A stretch of DNA of 64,000 bases from Rikenellaceae bacterium (GTDB taxonomy: Bacteria; Bacteroidota; Bacteroidia; Bacteroidales; Rikenellaceae). The translations under genes and the position numbers were made by a program. This document shows positions 26,740-35,832 of this stretch, piece by piece; positions within the stretch are counted from its first letter, which is position 1; each line of letters starts with the position of its first letter. The stretch spans positions 1 to 64,000 of the forward strand of contig SUZH01000008.1 of the NCBI GenBank assembly GCA_015060045.1, written 5' to 3'. The notes under the pieces are model-generated. The model was not told the DNA's origin and did no database searches. It worked only from the letters and a program-made list of their open reading frames with translations.

Positions 26740-27054
26740 CTAATCCATGTGGAAAACTTCGGGCAGGGGAATCGACACGGGCGAATTGTCGGCATTGACC
26801 TCCATGATGTCGGCCATGTAGTCCCACCACTTCTGCACGATGGGGTTCGTGCCCATATCCTGCGACGAGGCCTCGCCCTTCGTCTTTTGGCAGGCGAAGA
26901 GGATGTTGGTATCCTTGTCCCAATAGATAGAATAGTCATACACACCGTTGTCCGAAAGCATCTGCTTCAGCTCCGGCCAAATCTCGGCATGGCGTTTCTC
27001 GTACTCCTTCTCGAAGCCCGGCTTCAAGAACATCTTAAAAGCTTCACGTTTCAT
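26740..27054 (-). CDS. rhaM: L-rhamnose mutarotase
   Basis: The start at 27054 gives 104 aa, the usual family length; the track's 27075 start adds seven residues. Family features are 'MKREAFKMFLKPGFEKEYEKRHAEIWPEL', 'DYSIYWDKDTNILFACQK' and 'NPIVQKWWDYMADIM', with the His and Tyr expected at the active site. It interconverts alpha and beta L-rhamnose, which speeds entry into rhamnose catabolism. There is no signal peptide, so it acts in the cytoplasm. It is the last gene of the leftward operon and directly supports rhamnose as a product of the locus. Confidence 0.95.
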   Translation of the reverse strand: MKREAFKMFLKPGFEKEYEKRHAEIWPELKQMLSDNGVYDYSIYWDKDTNILFACQKTKGEASSQDMGTNPIVQKWWDYMADIMEVNADNSPVSIPLPEVFHMD

Positions 27055-27087
27055 GGTATAAGTTTTTAGGTTCAACGTTGTTTCAGG

Positions 27088-28500
27088 TTAGTTGCCGCCA
27101 TTCTCCACGTGGAAGATGGGCGAAGTGGTCTTCTGCTCCGAGCGGTAGAACTGAATGGCGCTGTCGTTCATTTTCGGATATTGGCTGTTCAGCATCTTGA
27201 TCATCTCGGCACCTGCCCAAACGACGGGGCCATAGCCGTGAGCCGCATAGACATTCACGGGGCGGTAGTAGTAGAAGGCGGGGTCGAAGGCCATACCCGT
27301 ACCTACGCAGGTGTTCTCAACCTGACCCAGGTCATTGATCTGCGTCGTCACACCGTGCCAGCCGAGCTGTGCCACAGGGCCGTAGGCCATCGGGTCGATC
27401 CAACCCTTGTTGATGGCGTGGGCGATGCAGTAGACGTAGATGGCCGTAGCCGAAGTCTCGAGGTACGAATCGTTGCGATCCAAGAGTTGGTGCCACAGAC
27501 CCTCACCGCTCTGGCAGGCGGCTAAGCCGCGTACATGCTCGCGGAAGAGCTCCAGGATCTGATCGCGACCCGGGTAGTTCTCGGGCAGCACGTCCAGCAC
27601 CTCGCTCATGGTCAGCAGTGCCCAACCGTTGGCGCGACCCCAGTGGAAGGCGGGGTGATCCTGCATTCCCTCTACCCAGCCGTGGCGGAAGAGCTTCTTC
27701 TCGGGAACCCACATGCGCTCGGCAAACTGCAGCACCTGGCGCACCGCCTCGCTCATGCAGGCCTGCTGCTTCTCCTCGTTGAGGAGCGAGTACCAAGCGA
27801 TGGGCGGGATACCCATGAACATATCGTCGAGCCAAAGGGTGTTGTGCTGCGGACGCGTACGGGCAAAGGTGCCGTCAGCGAGGCGGTACTCCTTGTTGAG
27901 GATGAAATCCATGTAGTTATCAATCAGTGCATTGAGTTCCAACGAAGGCTCGGCCAATTGTGCCTTTACCATCGCGGCACACACGGCACCGGCATCATCC
28001 AGCGCGTGGGGCGTGAGGATCTGGCGCATCTGCGGATCGATCTTCTCACCCTTGTCGAGTAGGGCACGGAAATGGGGTGCAACGGCTGCGAGGAACTTGA
28101 AGCGGTCGGCCACATAGTTGTAGTAGGCCTCGTCGCCCGTAGCCTCGGCGGCGGTCAGCATGGCCGAGTAGGTGACACCCCACTCGTAGCTGGCCAGGCG
28201 ATAGGCGCCACGCTCGAGCTGGGCATCGGTCGTGATCTGTGCATAATCGGTAATCTCCTCGCCCGTCGTCTTGCTTACCACGCGCGTCGGGGTGCTCTTC
28301 TCGAGGTAGTGCAGGACGCGATCCAGGTCCTCCTTGATCTCCTCGGTCGTGAGCGGACCGTAGGGGGTGTTGTAGGCGGGTTGTAGCAGGTGCAACGGTG
28401 TGTTCGAGTCGTTCTGCACCTCTTTCGTCTGCTCTACGCAGGCCCCCATGCCGATGAGTGACGCGAGGGCGGTCATTAAGCTGATTTTCTTCAGATTCAT
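27088..28500 (-). CDS. GH105/GH88-like unsaturated glycuronyl hydrolase, lipoprotein
   Basis: This 470-aa protein has a lipoprotein signal ('LIGMGAC') and a GH105-type alpha-barrel: 'HNTLWLDDMFMGIPPIAWY' has the catalytic Asp and 'FHWGRANGWALLTMSEVLDVLP' is the signature. Its length and N-terminal extension set it apart from the 377-aa GH105 at 21097, so the two may differ in substrate (for example backbone end versus oligogalacturonide). It lies 21 bp after PL11 and 33 bp before rhaM. The fold is certain, the exact substrate is not. Confidence 0.88.
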   Translation of the reverse strand: MNLKKISLMTALASLIGMGACVEQTKEVQNDSNTPLHLLQPAYNTPYGPLTTEEIKEDLDRVLHYLEKSTPTRVVSKTTGEEITDYAQITTDAQLERGAYRLASYEWGVTYSAMLTAAEATGDEAYYNYVADRFKFLAAVAPHFRALLDKGEKIDPQMRQILTPHALDDAGAVCAAMVKAQLAEPSLELNALIDNYMDFILNKEYRLADGTFARTRPQHNTLWLDDMFMGIPPIAWYSLLNEEKQQACMSEAVRQVLQFAERMWVPEKKLFRHGWVEGMQDHPAFHWGRANGWALLTMSEVLDVLPENYPGRDQILELFREHVRGLAACQSGEGLWHQLLDRNDSYLETSATAIYVYCIAHAINKGWIDPMAYGPVAQLGWHGVTTQINDLGQVENTCVGTGMAFDPAFYYYRPVNVYAAHGYGPVVWAGAEMIKMLNSQYPKMNDSAIQFYRSEQKTTSPIFHVENGGN

Positions 28501-28521
28501 AGCGTTTGTATTAGATGGTTT

Positions 28522-30420
28522 TTAGAATTTATAGCCTCGGAAAACGCCCTCCTTCAGGTCGGCTCCGAAGTAGAAACCGGGCTGGGTGGGCTGGTTGTAG
28601 GCCACGTTCTGCGTGGCAATGCTGATGCGGTAGACGGGATCCTCTAAGAAGGTGTGGAAGCGGTACACGGTCGGGATGCGCGTCACATAAAGGCGCAGCG
28701 ACGAATCATCCTCCGCGCGCAACAGCACCTCCTCGCGCCAGTCGCCCACCAGGTCGCCCTGCAGGCAGGGGTTGGCCTTCGTGCCGTTGATCGACGTGGC
28801 ACCGTTGAAGATCATGATCGGACGGCAGACATCCTCCTCCCAATCGTACTTCGTGACACGGTTCTTATCCAGCAGCTCACGCAGCAGATCGCCATCCCAC
28901 CAAAGGCCCATATTGACCGAGAAGGAGTCGATCGAGGGACGAATCACCTTTCCTTGGATATCGCGGATGCCGCCCGAATCGAGCGACCACATCTCAACAC
29001 CTTTGTGGCGCGGATCGACGTCGGCCGCCATGCAGCGACCTACATCCATCTTGCTCTTGACCTGGAACAGTACCTCGCCCGTGGCGGCATCGCGGAACGA
29101 AGAGCCGTCACGATGATTCTCGTGGCAATCCCACACCTGCAGCCCCTGCATGTCGGGGGCGAACTGCATCAGGTGCATCGCATCGCCGTGGCCCATGCGG
29201 GTCGAGTAGAGCCCCTCGCCGTTGTGATCGATGGCGCACGAGCCGTAGATAATCTCGTCGCAGCCGTCACCATCCACGTCTCCTACGCGCAGGTTGTGGT
29301 TGCCCTGTCCGGCATAGGCCTCGTTCCCGGCCGTGTTGCTGTCGAAGATCCAGCGCTCCTTGAGCTCCTTGCCATCCCAATCGAAGGCGGCCAGGACGGT
29401 ACGCGTATAGTAGCCGCGGCACATCACCACGCTCGGGTGCACGCCATCGAGGTAGGCCACGCAGGCCAGGAAACGGTCGCTGCGGTTGGCGCGCGTATCT
29501 CCCCAATCGGCCAGGTTGCCACGTGCGGGGGCATAGTCGATCGTCTGCATCGCCTCACCCGTACGGCCGTTAAAGACCGTGAGATACTCGTTGCCGGTCA
29601 GGATGCGACCCTGGTTGCGGGGCGTATGACCGGGGAACTCATCACTCGTAAAGCCCTTTTCGCGGTAGTCGGCCGAGGCATCGCCAATGACCTTGCCCGT
29701 GCCATCCACCGTGCCGTCCGAGGTCTTCATTACCACCTCGGCGCAGTTGTCGCCATCGAGGTCGAAGACCATGAACTGCGTGTAATGTGCGCCGGCACGG
29801 ACGTTGTGGCCTAAGTCGATGCGCCAAAGGTGCTCGCCCGTAAGACGGTAGCAGTCGAAAATGACGTTGCCCGTATAGCCGTCGTGGGCATTGTCGTGGG
29901 CATTCGAGGGATTCCATTTGAGGATGATCTCAAACTCCCCATCGCCATCCACGTCACCCATCGAGGCATCGTTGGCGCTGTAGGTGTAGCTATCGCCGGC
30001 CGGAGTTACGCCGTCGGCGGGTTTATTCAGCGGGATGTCGATATAGCCAATCGGGGCGTTGGCCGGCAGCGAGTAGTGGCCGCTGAGCTGATCGCTCTCT
30101 ACGCCATCCACGACCGCCTTTACGGTGTAGCGCGCAGCATCCGTTCCGCTATAGGTATCGCGGTAGAAGGTACCCGTCGAGGCGGGAACTTCGGCGATCT
30201 TCTGGCCGTTGCGGTAGATGTTGAACGAGGTCGAGATCGGATCCGCCGAGAGGTAACGCCACGAAAGTGCCACCTCGGAGGGATTCTCGCGGACGGCAAC
30301 CACGCCACGTCCCAATTTTTCACGTTTCAGTTCGGAATAGTTGTAGTTGGGCTGTGCTACAGCTACAGTGGCTACAAAAAGGGCAATCGCTACGCCCAAG
30401 AAGTGCTTCATCGTGCTCAT
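28522..30420 (-). CDS. PL11 rhamnogalacturonan lyase
   Basis: This 632-aa protein has a signal peptide ('TVAVAQ'), an N-terminal fibronectin-like domain and the eight-bladed propeller of PL11. Repeated calcium-binding loops are visible ('GDVDGDGEFEIILKWNP', 'FDLDGDNCAEVVMKT', 'GDVDGDGCDEIIYG'), as is the end 'QPTQPGFYFG'. It cuts the RG-I backbone at rhamnose-galacturonate bonds by beta-elimination, leaving unsaturated ends for GH105. The ATG at 30420 overlaps the stop of GH28 in ATGA, implying coupled translation; the internal ATG at 30411 would give an equally good signal peptide. Confidence 0.95.
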   Translation of the reverse strand: MSTMKHFLGVAIALFVATVAVAQPNYNYSELKREKLGRGVVAVRENPSEVALSWRYLSADPISTSFNIYRNGQKIAEVPASTGTFYRDTYSGTDAARYTVKAVVDGVESDQLSGHYSLPANAPIGYIDIPLNKPADGVTPAGDSYTYSANDASMGDVDGDGEFEIILKWNPSNAHDNAHDGYTGNVIFDCYRLTGEHLWRIDLGHNVRAGAHYTQFMVFDLDGDNCAEVVMKTSDGTVDGTGKVIGDASADYREKGFTSDEFPGHTPRNQGRILTGNEYLTVFNGRTGEAMQTIDYAPARGNLADWGDTRANRSDRFLACVAYLDGVHPSVVMCRGYYTRTVLAAFDWDGKELKERWIFDSNTAGNEAYAGQGNHNLRVGDVDGDGCDEIIYGSCAIDHNGEGLYSTRMGHGDAMHLMQFAPDMQGLQVWDCHENHRDGSSFRDAATGEVLFQVKSKMDVGRCMAADVDPRHKGVEMWSLDSGGIRDIQGKVIRPSIDSFSVNMGLWWDGDLLRELLDKNRVTKYDWEEDVCRPIMIFNGATSINGTKANPCLQGDLVGDWREEVLLRAEDDSSLRLYVTRIPTVYRFHTFLEDPVYRISIATQNVAYNQPTQPGFYFGADLKEGVFRGYKF

Positions 30421-31799
30421 GATTCGGTTATTTTAGTGTAATTGACATTTGTTTCGGTTACCTGCTCGGCGTTTACGACACGCTTCACGAATTCGGTGAC
30501 TTCGCCGACGGTTACGTTCTTCAGCTCGACCTCTTGGATCGGACGGCGGGCATCGCCCTTCAGGTCGTAGATGGCCTGGGTGCGCTCACACGTTACGTCC
30601 TCCATGTAGAGGCCGCGGATGCGTGTGATGCTGTCTTGGTAGGTGGGGACCAAGTGTCGCCATTGGTATAAGACATCCATATCGACCTCCATCACGCGCT
30701 GCATCGCTTTGGCCTTGACGCGCTTCATCCAGATGTTCTCGACAAAACCGCCACGACGGTGGTTCGTCTTGACGAAGAAGAGGCGGAAGACCGAGTCGCG
30801 CACCTCGCAATCGTGCATGTAGACATTGCGTACACCCCCCGACATCTCGCTGCCGATGCCCAGCAGGACGTGGCCTTGCAGTACGGTGCAGTTGCGGATA
30901 ACGATGTTCTCCGAGGGGGTGTTGAGTCGCCAAGCATCCTGGTTGCGACCCGCCTTGATCACCACGGCATCGTCGCCTTGGTCAAATTGGCAATCCTCGA
31001 TGAGGAAGTTGCGGCTCATCTCAATATCTACGCCGTCGTTGTTGTGGCCGTGGGCGTAGACATCGAGGTTGCGGACAATACCGCCATCACACAGATAGAG
31101 GTGGATGGTCCAGAAGGGGCTTTCGCGGATCTTGAAGCTGTCGAGCAGGACATTTTTGCAACGGTTGAAGTGAATCAGGTGGGGGCGCATGTTGTTCTCG
31201 CCCACAGCCATCTGGCGCTCCTCGACGGGCACATCGGTCGAAGCCATCGTGTAGAGCTGCTTGAGTGCCTCCATGTGCGGCTCGGGGCGCTTGAACCAGG
31301 TGCGCCAGTTATCCATGATGGGGGCGAGCGTACCCGTACCCGTGATGGCTACATTTTCGCACTCAAAGGCGTAGAGCAGGGGCGAGTAGTTGTAGCACTC
31401 CAATCCCTCCCACGAGGTCATCACGGCCGGCAGATAGTCTGCCGGATTATCCGTAAAGCGGAGCGTAGCACCCTCGGCCAGGTGCAGGTTTACGTTGCTC
31501 TTGAAATGGATCGGGCCGGTGAGCCACTCGCCTGCGGGTACGATCACACGCCCGCCTCCCGCCTTGTTGCAGGCTTCGATTGCGCGGGCGATCGCCTTCG
31601 TGTTGATCACTTCACCACCGGCAACGGCTCCGTAATCGGCGATCGAGAAATCTTGTGCCGGGAAGATGCACTCCCGAATCCCCTCCATCGCAAAGGGGGC
31701 ATCGACTTCGATCGTTTTGTAGCTTACCACCGGGTGCGAACATCCTCCCGACATGAGGACGGCCAGCAGAGCCGCTACATGCAATAAGTATCTTCTCAT
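30417..31799 (-). CDS. GH28-family glycoside hydrolase, lipoprotein
   Basis: This 460-aa protein has a lipoprotein signal ('LMSGGC') and the GH28 beta-helix: 'FSIADYGAVAGGEVINTKA' at the start, then 'HNNDGVDIE' and 'QGDDAVVIKAG' with the catalytic aspartates, and 'GIGSEMSGGV'. The last motif is common in exo-acting GH28 enzymes, so removal of terminal galacturonate is plausible. It differs clearly from the GH28 at 1736, which reads 'NRDGFDID'. It lies 11 bp after GH115 and overlaps PL11 by 4 bp. Confidence 0.92.
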   Translation of the reverse strand: MRRYLLHVAALLAVLMSGGCSHPVVSYKTIEVDAPFAMEGIRECIFPAQDFSIADYGAVAGGEVINTKAIARAIEACNKAGGGRVIVPAGEWLTGPIHFKSNVNLHLAEGATLRFTDNPADYLPAVMTSWEGLECYNYSPLLYAFECENVAITGTGTLAPIMDNWRTWFKRPEPHMEALKQLYTMASTDVPVEERQMAVGENNMRPHLIHFNRCKNVLLDSFKIRESPFWTIHLYLCDGGIVRNLDVYAHGHNNDGVDIEMSRNFLIEDCQFDQGDDAVVIKAGRNQDAWRLNTPSENIVIRNCTVLQGHVLLGIGSEMSGGVRNVYMHDCEVRDSVFRLFFVKTNHRRGGFVENIWMKRVKAKAMQRVMEVDMDVLYQWRHLVPTYQDSITRIRGLYMEDVTCERTQAIYDLKGDARRPIQEVELKNVTVGEVTEFVKRVVNAEQVTETNVNYTKITES

Positions 31800-31810
31800 G
31801 GTGTTTTAGG

Positions 31811-34159
31811 TTATTCGGTTTTTGGGTCGTAGAGGTAAATCTGATCCAGCACAACCCCTTCGTCCAAGGCCGTAAAGGTCAGGCGGTGTCGCTTTTGCGG
31901 TGTGACGGGAAGTGTTACGCGGCGCACGGCCTGGTTGGTCAGTACATTGACCTTCCACTCCTCGCTTCGGCCGCGCGTTTCGTAGGCAATCGGGTCGGTC
32001 GAGTGACCGTCGAGCGCGAGGGTAAAGCGTAGCTGCTCCTCGATCGGGTGGTTGGGCAGAAGGCGTACTTCGATCTCCACCGAGTCGGCCTTCAGGCCTG
32101 CACACTCGAACTCGATCGTTTGCCCTTTCGCCACGGCTACGGCCTTCTCCTCATAGCCCAATCCTTCGCACCGCGTGGGCGAACCCGATGTGCAATCCGC
32201 ACCATTCCATTTGGCTAACGGTGTCCGAGGTTGAGGCAACTCACGCTCGGCCGTGTCGCGCTTGACGCGATCGAAAACGGGCAGACGGCGCGGGCGGAAA
32301 TCCATGATGTGATTCCACTTGGGCGTGTTGTAAAGTCGGGTCAGCGAGTCGATACGGTCGTAGGCACGGTCGCTCTCCGCCCAATCGGCTTTGCCGTGGC
32401 GGGCCAGCTGTGCCTTGAGCAACTTCTCGTTCATCAGCGAAGCCGCCTCGACGGGGTATTTGACGAGTTGGAAGTAGCTCGCCTGCTTCTCCTCGGGAAT
32501 CGAGCGCTCGGCTCGATTGACCGCCTCGGTCAGTTGTTCGTAGGCCGCAAGGCGTGTACGGATCTCCTCCTCACTCCAGGGTAGGTCGCACACGATTTTG
32601 TATTTCGGGTCACGCTCCTCGGTACGCGTATTACCCATAAATTCGGGTTTGCGGATGTAGGCCAGGCGGTAGTGCTCCTGCATGACGGGCGCGAGGCGCG
32701 AGGCGATTTTTGCGCCAAACTCACGTTCGAGGAAGGCGCATTGATGAGCCTTCACGCCCAGCTTCTGGACTGCCTCGGGATTCCAGGCCAGGTCGAGGAA
32801 CAGCTCGATTTGGTACTCCAACGGTTTGATATCGCCCACATTGAGCACCCACATCTTTTGGATGCCCCGCTCGTAGGCCTTCGTCATCTCGTGGTAGATG
32901 AGCGAGGGGTGTGCCGTGCCGAGCCAAAGGTAGTCGTGCGGACGCCCCCAATAGGAGGCGTGGTAATAGACGCCGTTGCCACCCTTGCGGGTACGCTCCT
33001 CGGGGGTGGGGAAGTGACGGATATAGCCGTAGTTGTCGTCGCACCACATGAGCGTTACCTCGTCGGGCACCTCCAACCCTGCATGGTAGATATCCAGGAC
33101 CTCCTTGTAGGGGATGAAGACCTGCGGAACTTGCGTAACATCCTCATTAACATAGCGCGCAAGCAGTTCGCGTTGATCCTTCAGCACGCGTGTAAGAACA
33201 GCCTTCTGCTCCTCGATGGTTTTTGCGCCATTCATCGCGCCATCGTGCACGCCACGCATGCCGAGCGTATAGAGGTTGTCCGATCCGGCCACCTGCTGCG
33301 TGCGCTCCTCCCAGAAAGCGAGGACGTTACGGCTGTTGTGGACATAATCGTAATCGCCCACGCCATCGCGTCGCCACTCGCCATTCGTGTTGCGCATCAT
33401 CGGCTCGCAGTGCGAGGTGCCGATGTAGATGCCGAAACGGTCGGCCACCTCCTGGTTGCCGGGCGTGAAGTAGAACGGAACGGTGCATTCGTGCATCGCC
33501 GGCCAGAAGGTGTTGGCACGCAGGCGCAGCAGCAGCTCGAAGATGCGCTCGTGGCTCTTCGGACCGATCTGTCCCTCCACCTCGCTTGGTTCGTAATTCT
33601 TCCAACTCCAGGGAGTTAAGCCCCAATCCTCGTCGTTGAGGAAGATACCGCGATAGGCCACCGCAGGGGCTTGTGTGTTGCGGTAATCGAGCGGCAACTG
33701 AAAGCGCAATCGCTTCCGTGGCGTCGCATCGGCCCACCACTCCCAGGGCGATACACCGATCAGGCGCGAAAGCTCCATGACGCCGTAGGCCGTGCCGCGC
33801 TTGTCGCTACCGGCAATGACCAAACGTCCGTCAGGCGCAACCGCCAGCAGGAAGGCCTCGTGCTGTCCCTCCAGCGGGGAGAGATCGAGTCCTGCTTGGT
33901 TGAGCAGCGTACTTTGGCCGAGTGTGCCGACGAGGATCATCGCCTCGTTGTGCGTGGCGGTGAGGCGGATGTCGGATGACAAGACTGCCTCCACGTCGCG
34001 CTCCAGGAGCCCGAGTGCTGTGTGTACCACCTGCTCCTCCGAGTCGCTGCAGGCGATCGTAATCTCTTCGCCCGCTTGAAGGACAAAGTCAGGGCGGGTG
34101 CAAGCTGCGAGGGCCAATACGATCAGCATCAAAAGCGGGAAGCGATGTTTGCGGTGCAT
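31811..34159 (-). CDS. GH115 alpha-glucuronidase-family protein, lipoprotein
   Basis: This 782-aa protein has a lipoprotein signal ('ALAAC'). Family features are 'GTAYGVMELSRLIGVSPWEWWAD', 'YRGIFLNDEDWGLTPW', 'LRLRANTFWPAMHE', 'LMWCDDNYGYIRHFP' and 'VLNVGDIKPLEYQIELFLDLAW', in that order, and then the beta-rich C-terminal domain. GH115 removes alpha-1,2-linked glucuronate or its 4-O-methyl form, best known from xylan. In this locus the substrate may be glucuronate on RG-I or on arabinogalactan side chains. It sits 13 bp after the tandem CE12 gene. Confidence 0.92.
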   Translation of the reverse strand: MHRKHRFPLLMLIVLALAACTRPDFVLQAGEEITIACSDSEEQVVHTALGLLERDVEAVLSSDIRLTATHNEAMILVGTLGQSTLLNQAGLDLSPLEGQHEAFLLAVAPDGRLVIAGSDKRGTAYGVMELSRLIGVSPWEWWADATPRKRLRFQLPLDYRNTQAPAVAYRGIFLNDEDWGLTPWSWKNYEPSEVEGQIGPKSHERIFELLLRLRANTFWPAMHECTVPFYFTPGNQEVADRFGIYIGTSHCEPMMRNTNGEWRRDGVGDYDYVHNSRNVLAFWEERTQQVAGSDNLYTLGMRGVHDGAMNGAKTIEEQKAVLTRVLKDQRELLARYVNEDVTQVPQVFIPYKEVLDIYHAGLEVPDEVTLMWCDDNYGYIRHFPTPEERTRKGGNGVYYHASYWGRPHDYLWLGTAHPSLIYHEMTKAYERGIQKMWVLNVGDIKPLEYQIELFLDLAWNPEAVQKLGVKAHQCAFLEREFGAKIASRLAPVMQEHYRLAYIRKPEFMGNTRTEERDPKYKIVCDLPWSEEEIRTRLAAYEQLTEAVNRAERSIPEEKQASYFQLVKYPVEAASLMNEKLLKAQLARHGKADWAESDRAYDRIDSLTRLYNTPKWNHIMDFRPRRLPVFDRVKRDTAERELPQPRTPLAKWNGADCTSGSPTRCEGLGYEEKAVAVAKGQTIEFECAGLKADSVEIEVRLLPNHPIEEQLRFTLALDGHSTDPIAYETRGRSEEWKVNVLTNQAVRRVTLPVTPQKRHRLTFTALDEGVVLDQIYLYDPKTE

Positions 34160-34172
34160 CGTGGTGCGATAT

Positions 34173-35816
34173 TTATTTTAGGTATTCCTTCAGCGGGCAA
34201 TCGGTCGCCTGCAGCCCCTCGGCAATACTTTGGGCGTTGAGTCGTGCACCCTTGAGCGAGGAGTGGGTATGGTCGCGGTTGAAGTACTCGCCCACGACAC
34301 GCAGCCCCTCTTCGTAGCCCATCTTCTCGAGCTTGTCGCCCGTGATTTTGTTCAGGTCGATGAAGTAGGCCCCGGCCTGCTCGGCCGCCTCGCGCGTCCA
34401 CTTGCCGAACGAATTGGTGTTGCGCTGAATCTTGCCGTTGTCGAACATGTTGCGCGGCGTGTGGCTCAGGACGATCGGAATAGCCCCCTTCTCTTTGGCA
34501 TCCATGATGAACTTGCGCAGGTACCAGCCGAAGGTGTAGATCACCTGGTACATGCCCGTCTTCTCCATCTTGAAGACCTTGCTTTCGTAACCCGCGCCCG
34601 GAAGCTCGGCACGTGCCTTGCCCGTGTTGATGGCGCCGGCATCGTTGTGACCAAACTGAATCAGTACGAAGTCGCCCGGTTGCAGGGCGTTATAGACCTT
34701 GTCCCAACGACCCTCGTCGAGGAATGTGCGGGCACTGCGACCCGCCATGGCGTGGTTCTCGACCGTGATTCGCTCCTCGTCGAAGAGTTCGTGAATCACG
34801 CTGCCCCAGCCCCACATGCCATCTTCCTCCGTATCGCGGTTCTTGACCGTGCTGTCGCCAATCGTGAAGAGCATCGGGATTCCCTCGCGGCGGGTAGCCC
34901 CCGTCAGCGTATCCTTTTCGATCGGCTTGAGGTAGCGGGCCAGCTCCAACTCCTTGCAGGCACGGATACCCTCGGCGGCCGACTCGGCATTGACGCGGGC
35001 ACCAAAGGCGCTCGTGTGGATGCGGTCGAGGTAGAACATGTACTTCACCTTCTCCTTGCCGAACTTCTCGAACTTTTGGGCCGTGATCTCGTTCAGGTCG
35101 ATGAAGGGGATGCGCTCCTTCTTGGCTACCTGCTTGGCCCAAAGACCGAAAGTCTCGTTCACGCGCGTAATAATGGTGCTGTCGGCATCCTCCCAGGCGT
35201 TGCGCGGGGTGAGCGACATGAGGATCGGATGCGCTCCCTTTGCCTTCACGTCGGCAATGTAGCGACGCATATACTCGCCAAAAGTGTAGACCGTCTCCTT
35301 GACGCCCGTCTCTTGAATCGTCACGTCGAGCGTCTCTTTGCCGATACCGGGGATCGAGGCGCGGGCACGACCGTGGTCATAGGGCCCGTTGTCGTTGTGT
35401 CCCAGCTCGATGATTACCCAGTCGCCCTTGCGGATGCCCTTCAGGACATCGGGCCACAGACGGTTGTAGAAGGTGCGGCTGCTCGTGCCACCCAGGGCGT
35501 GGTTCTCGACCGTGATTTGCTCTTCGTCGAAATACTCATGTGCAAAGTATCCCCAGCCCCATTGGCCGTTGTTGCCGTTGCCGAGCGTACCGGTGCGCAT
35601 CGTCGAGTTGCCGACAAGGAACAGCACGGGGTTCTCCCCCTTGCGGCTTGAGCCCGAAACGGGGCGTGCCGTGCGGGCAATGTTGAGGCTGTCGAGCGTG
35701 TTGTCGACCACTTGATTGACATCCTTCATCGGGGCGCTGACCTTGTTTTGCGCCTGAGAGCCAAAACCTACGCCGAGGGCGCACAACAGGCCAAGGCAAA
35801 GTTTGAAACATTTCAT
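34173..35816 (-). CDS. Tandem CE12-type SGNH esterase, two catalytic domains
   Basis: This 547-aa protein has a signal peptide ('GFGSQAQ') and two homologous SGNH domains (about 60-300 and 310-547). Domain 1 has 'VGNSTMR', 'ELGHNDNGPYDHG' and 'LDRIHTSAFGA'. Domain 2 has 'IGDSTVKN', 'QFGHNDAGAINTG' and 'RDHTHSSLKGA'. Both keep Ser, Asn and the Asp-x-x-His end, while domain 1 has Asn in place of the usual Asp of GDS. The likely role is removal of acetyl groups from RG-I. It lies between GH2 and GH115 with gaps of 16 and 13 bp. The duplication may give two specificities. Confidence 0.92.
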   Translation of the reverse strand: MKCFKLCLGLLCALGVGFGSQAQNKVSAPMKDVNQVVDNTLDSLNIARTARPVSGSSRKGENPVLFLVGNSTMRTGTLGNGNNGQWGWGYFAHEYFDEEQITVENHALGGTSSRTFYNRLWPDVLKGIRKGDWVIIELGHNDNGPYDHGRARASIPGIGKETLDVTIQETGVKETVYTFGEYMRRYIADVKAKGAHPILMSLTPRNAWEDADSTIITRVNETFGLWAKQVAKKERIPFIDLNEITAQKFEKFGKEKVKYMFYLDRIHTSAFGARVNAESAAEGIRACKELELARYLKPIEKDTLTGATRREGIPMLFTIGDSTVKNRDTEEDGMWGWGSVIHELFDEERITVENHAMAGRSARTFLDEGRWDKVYNALQPGDFVLIQFGHNDAGAINTGKARAELPGAGYESKVFKMEKTGMYQVIYTFGWYLRKFIMDAKEKGAIPIVLSHTPRNMFDNGKIQRNTNSFGKWTREAAEQAGAYFIDLNKITGDKLEKMGYEEGLRVVGEYFNRDHTHSSLKGARLNAQSIAEGLQATDCPLKEYLK

Positions 35817-35832
35817 GGTATAGTGTTTTTGT

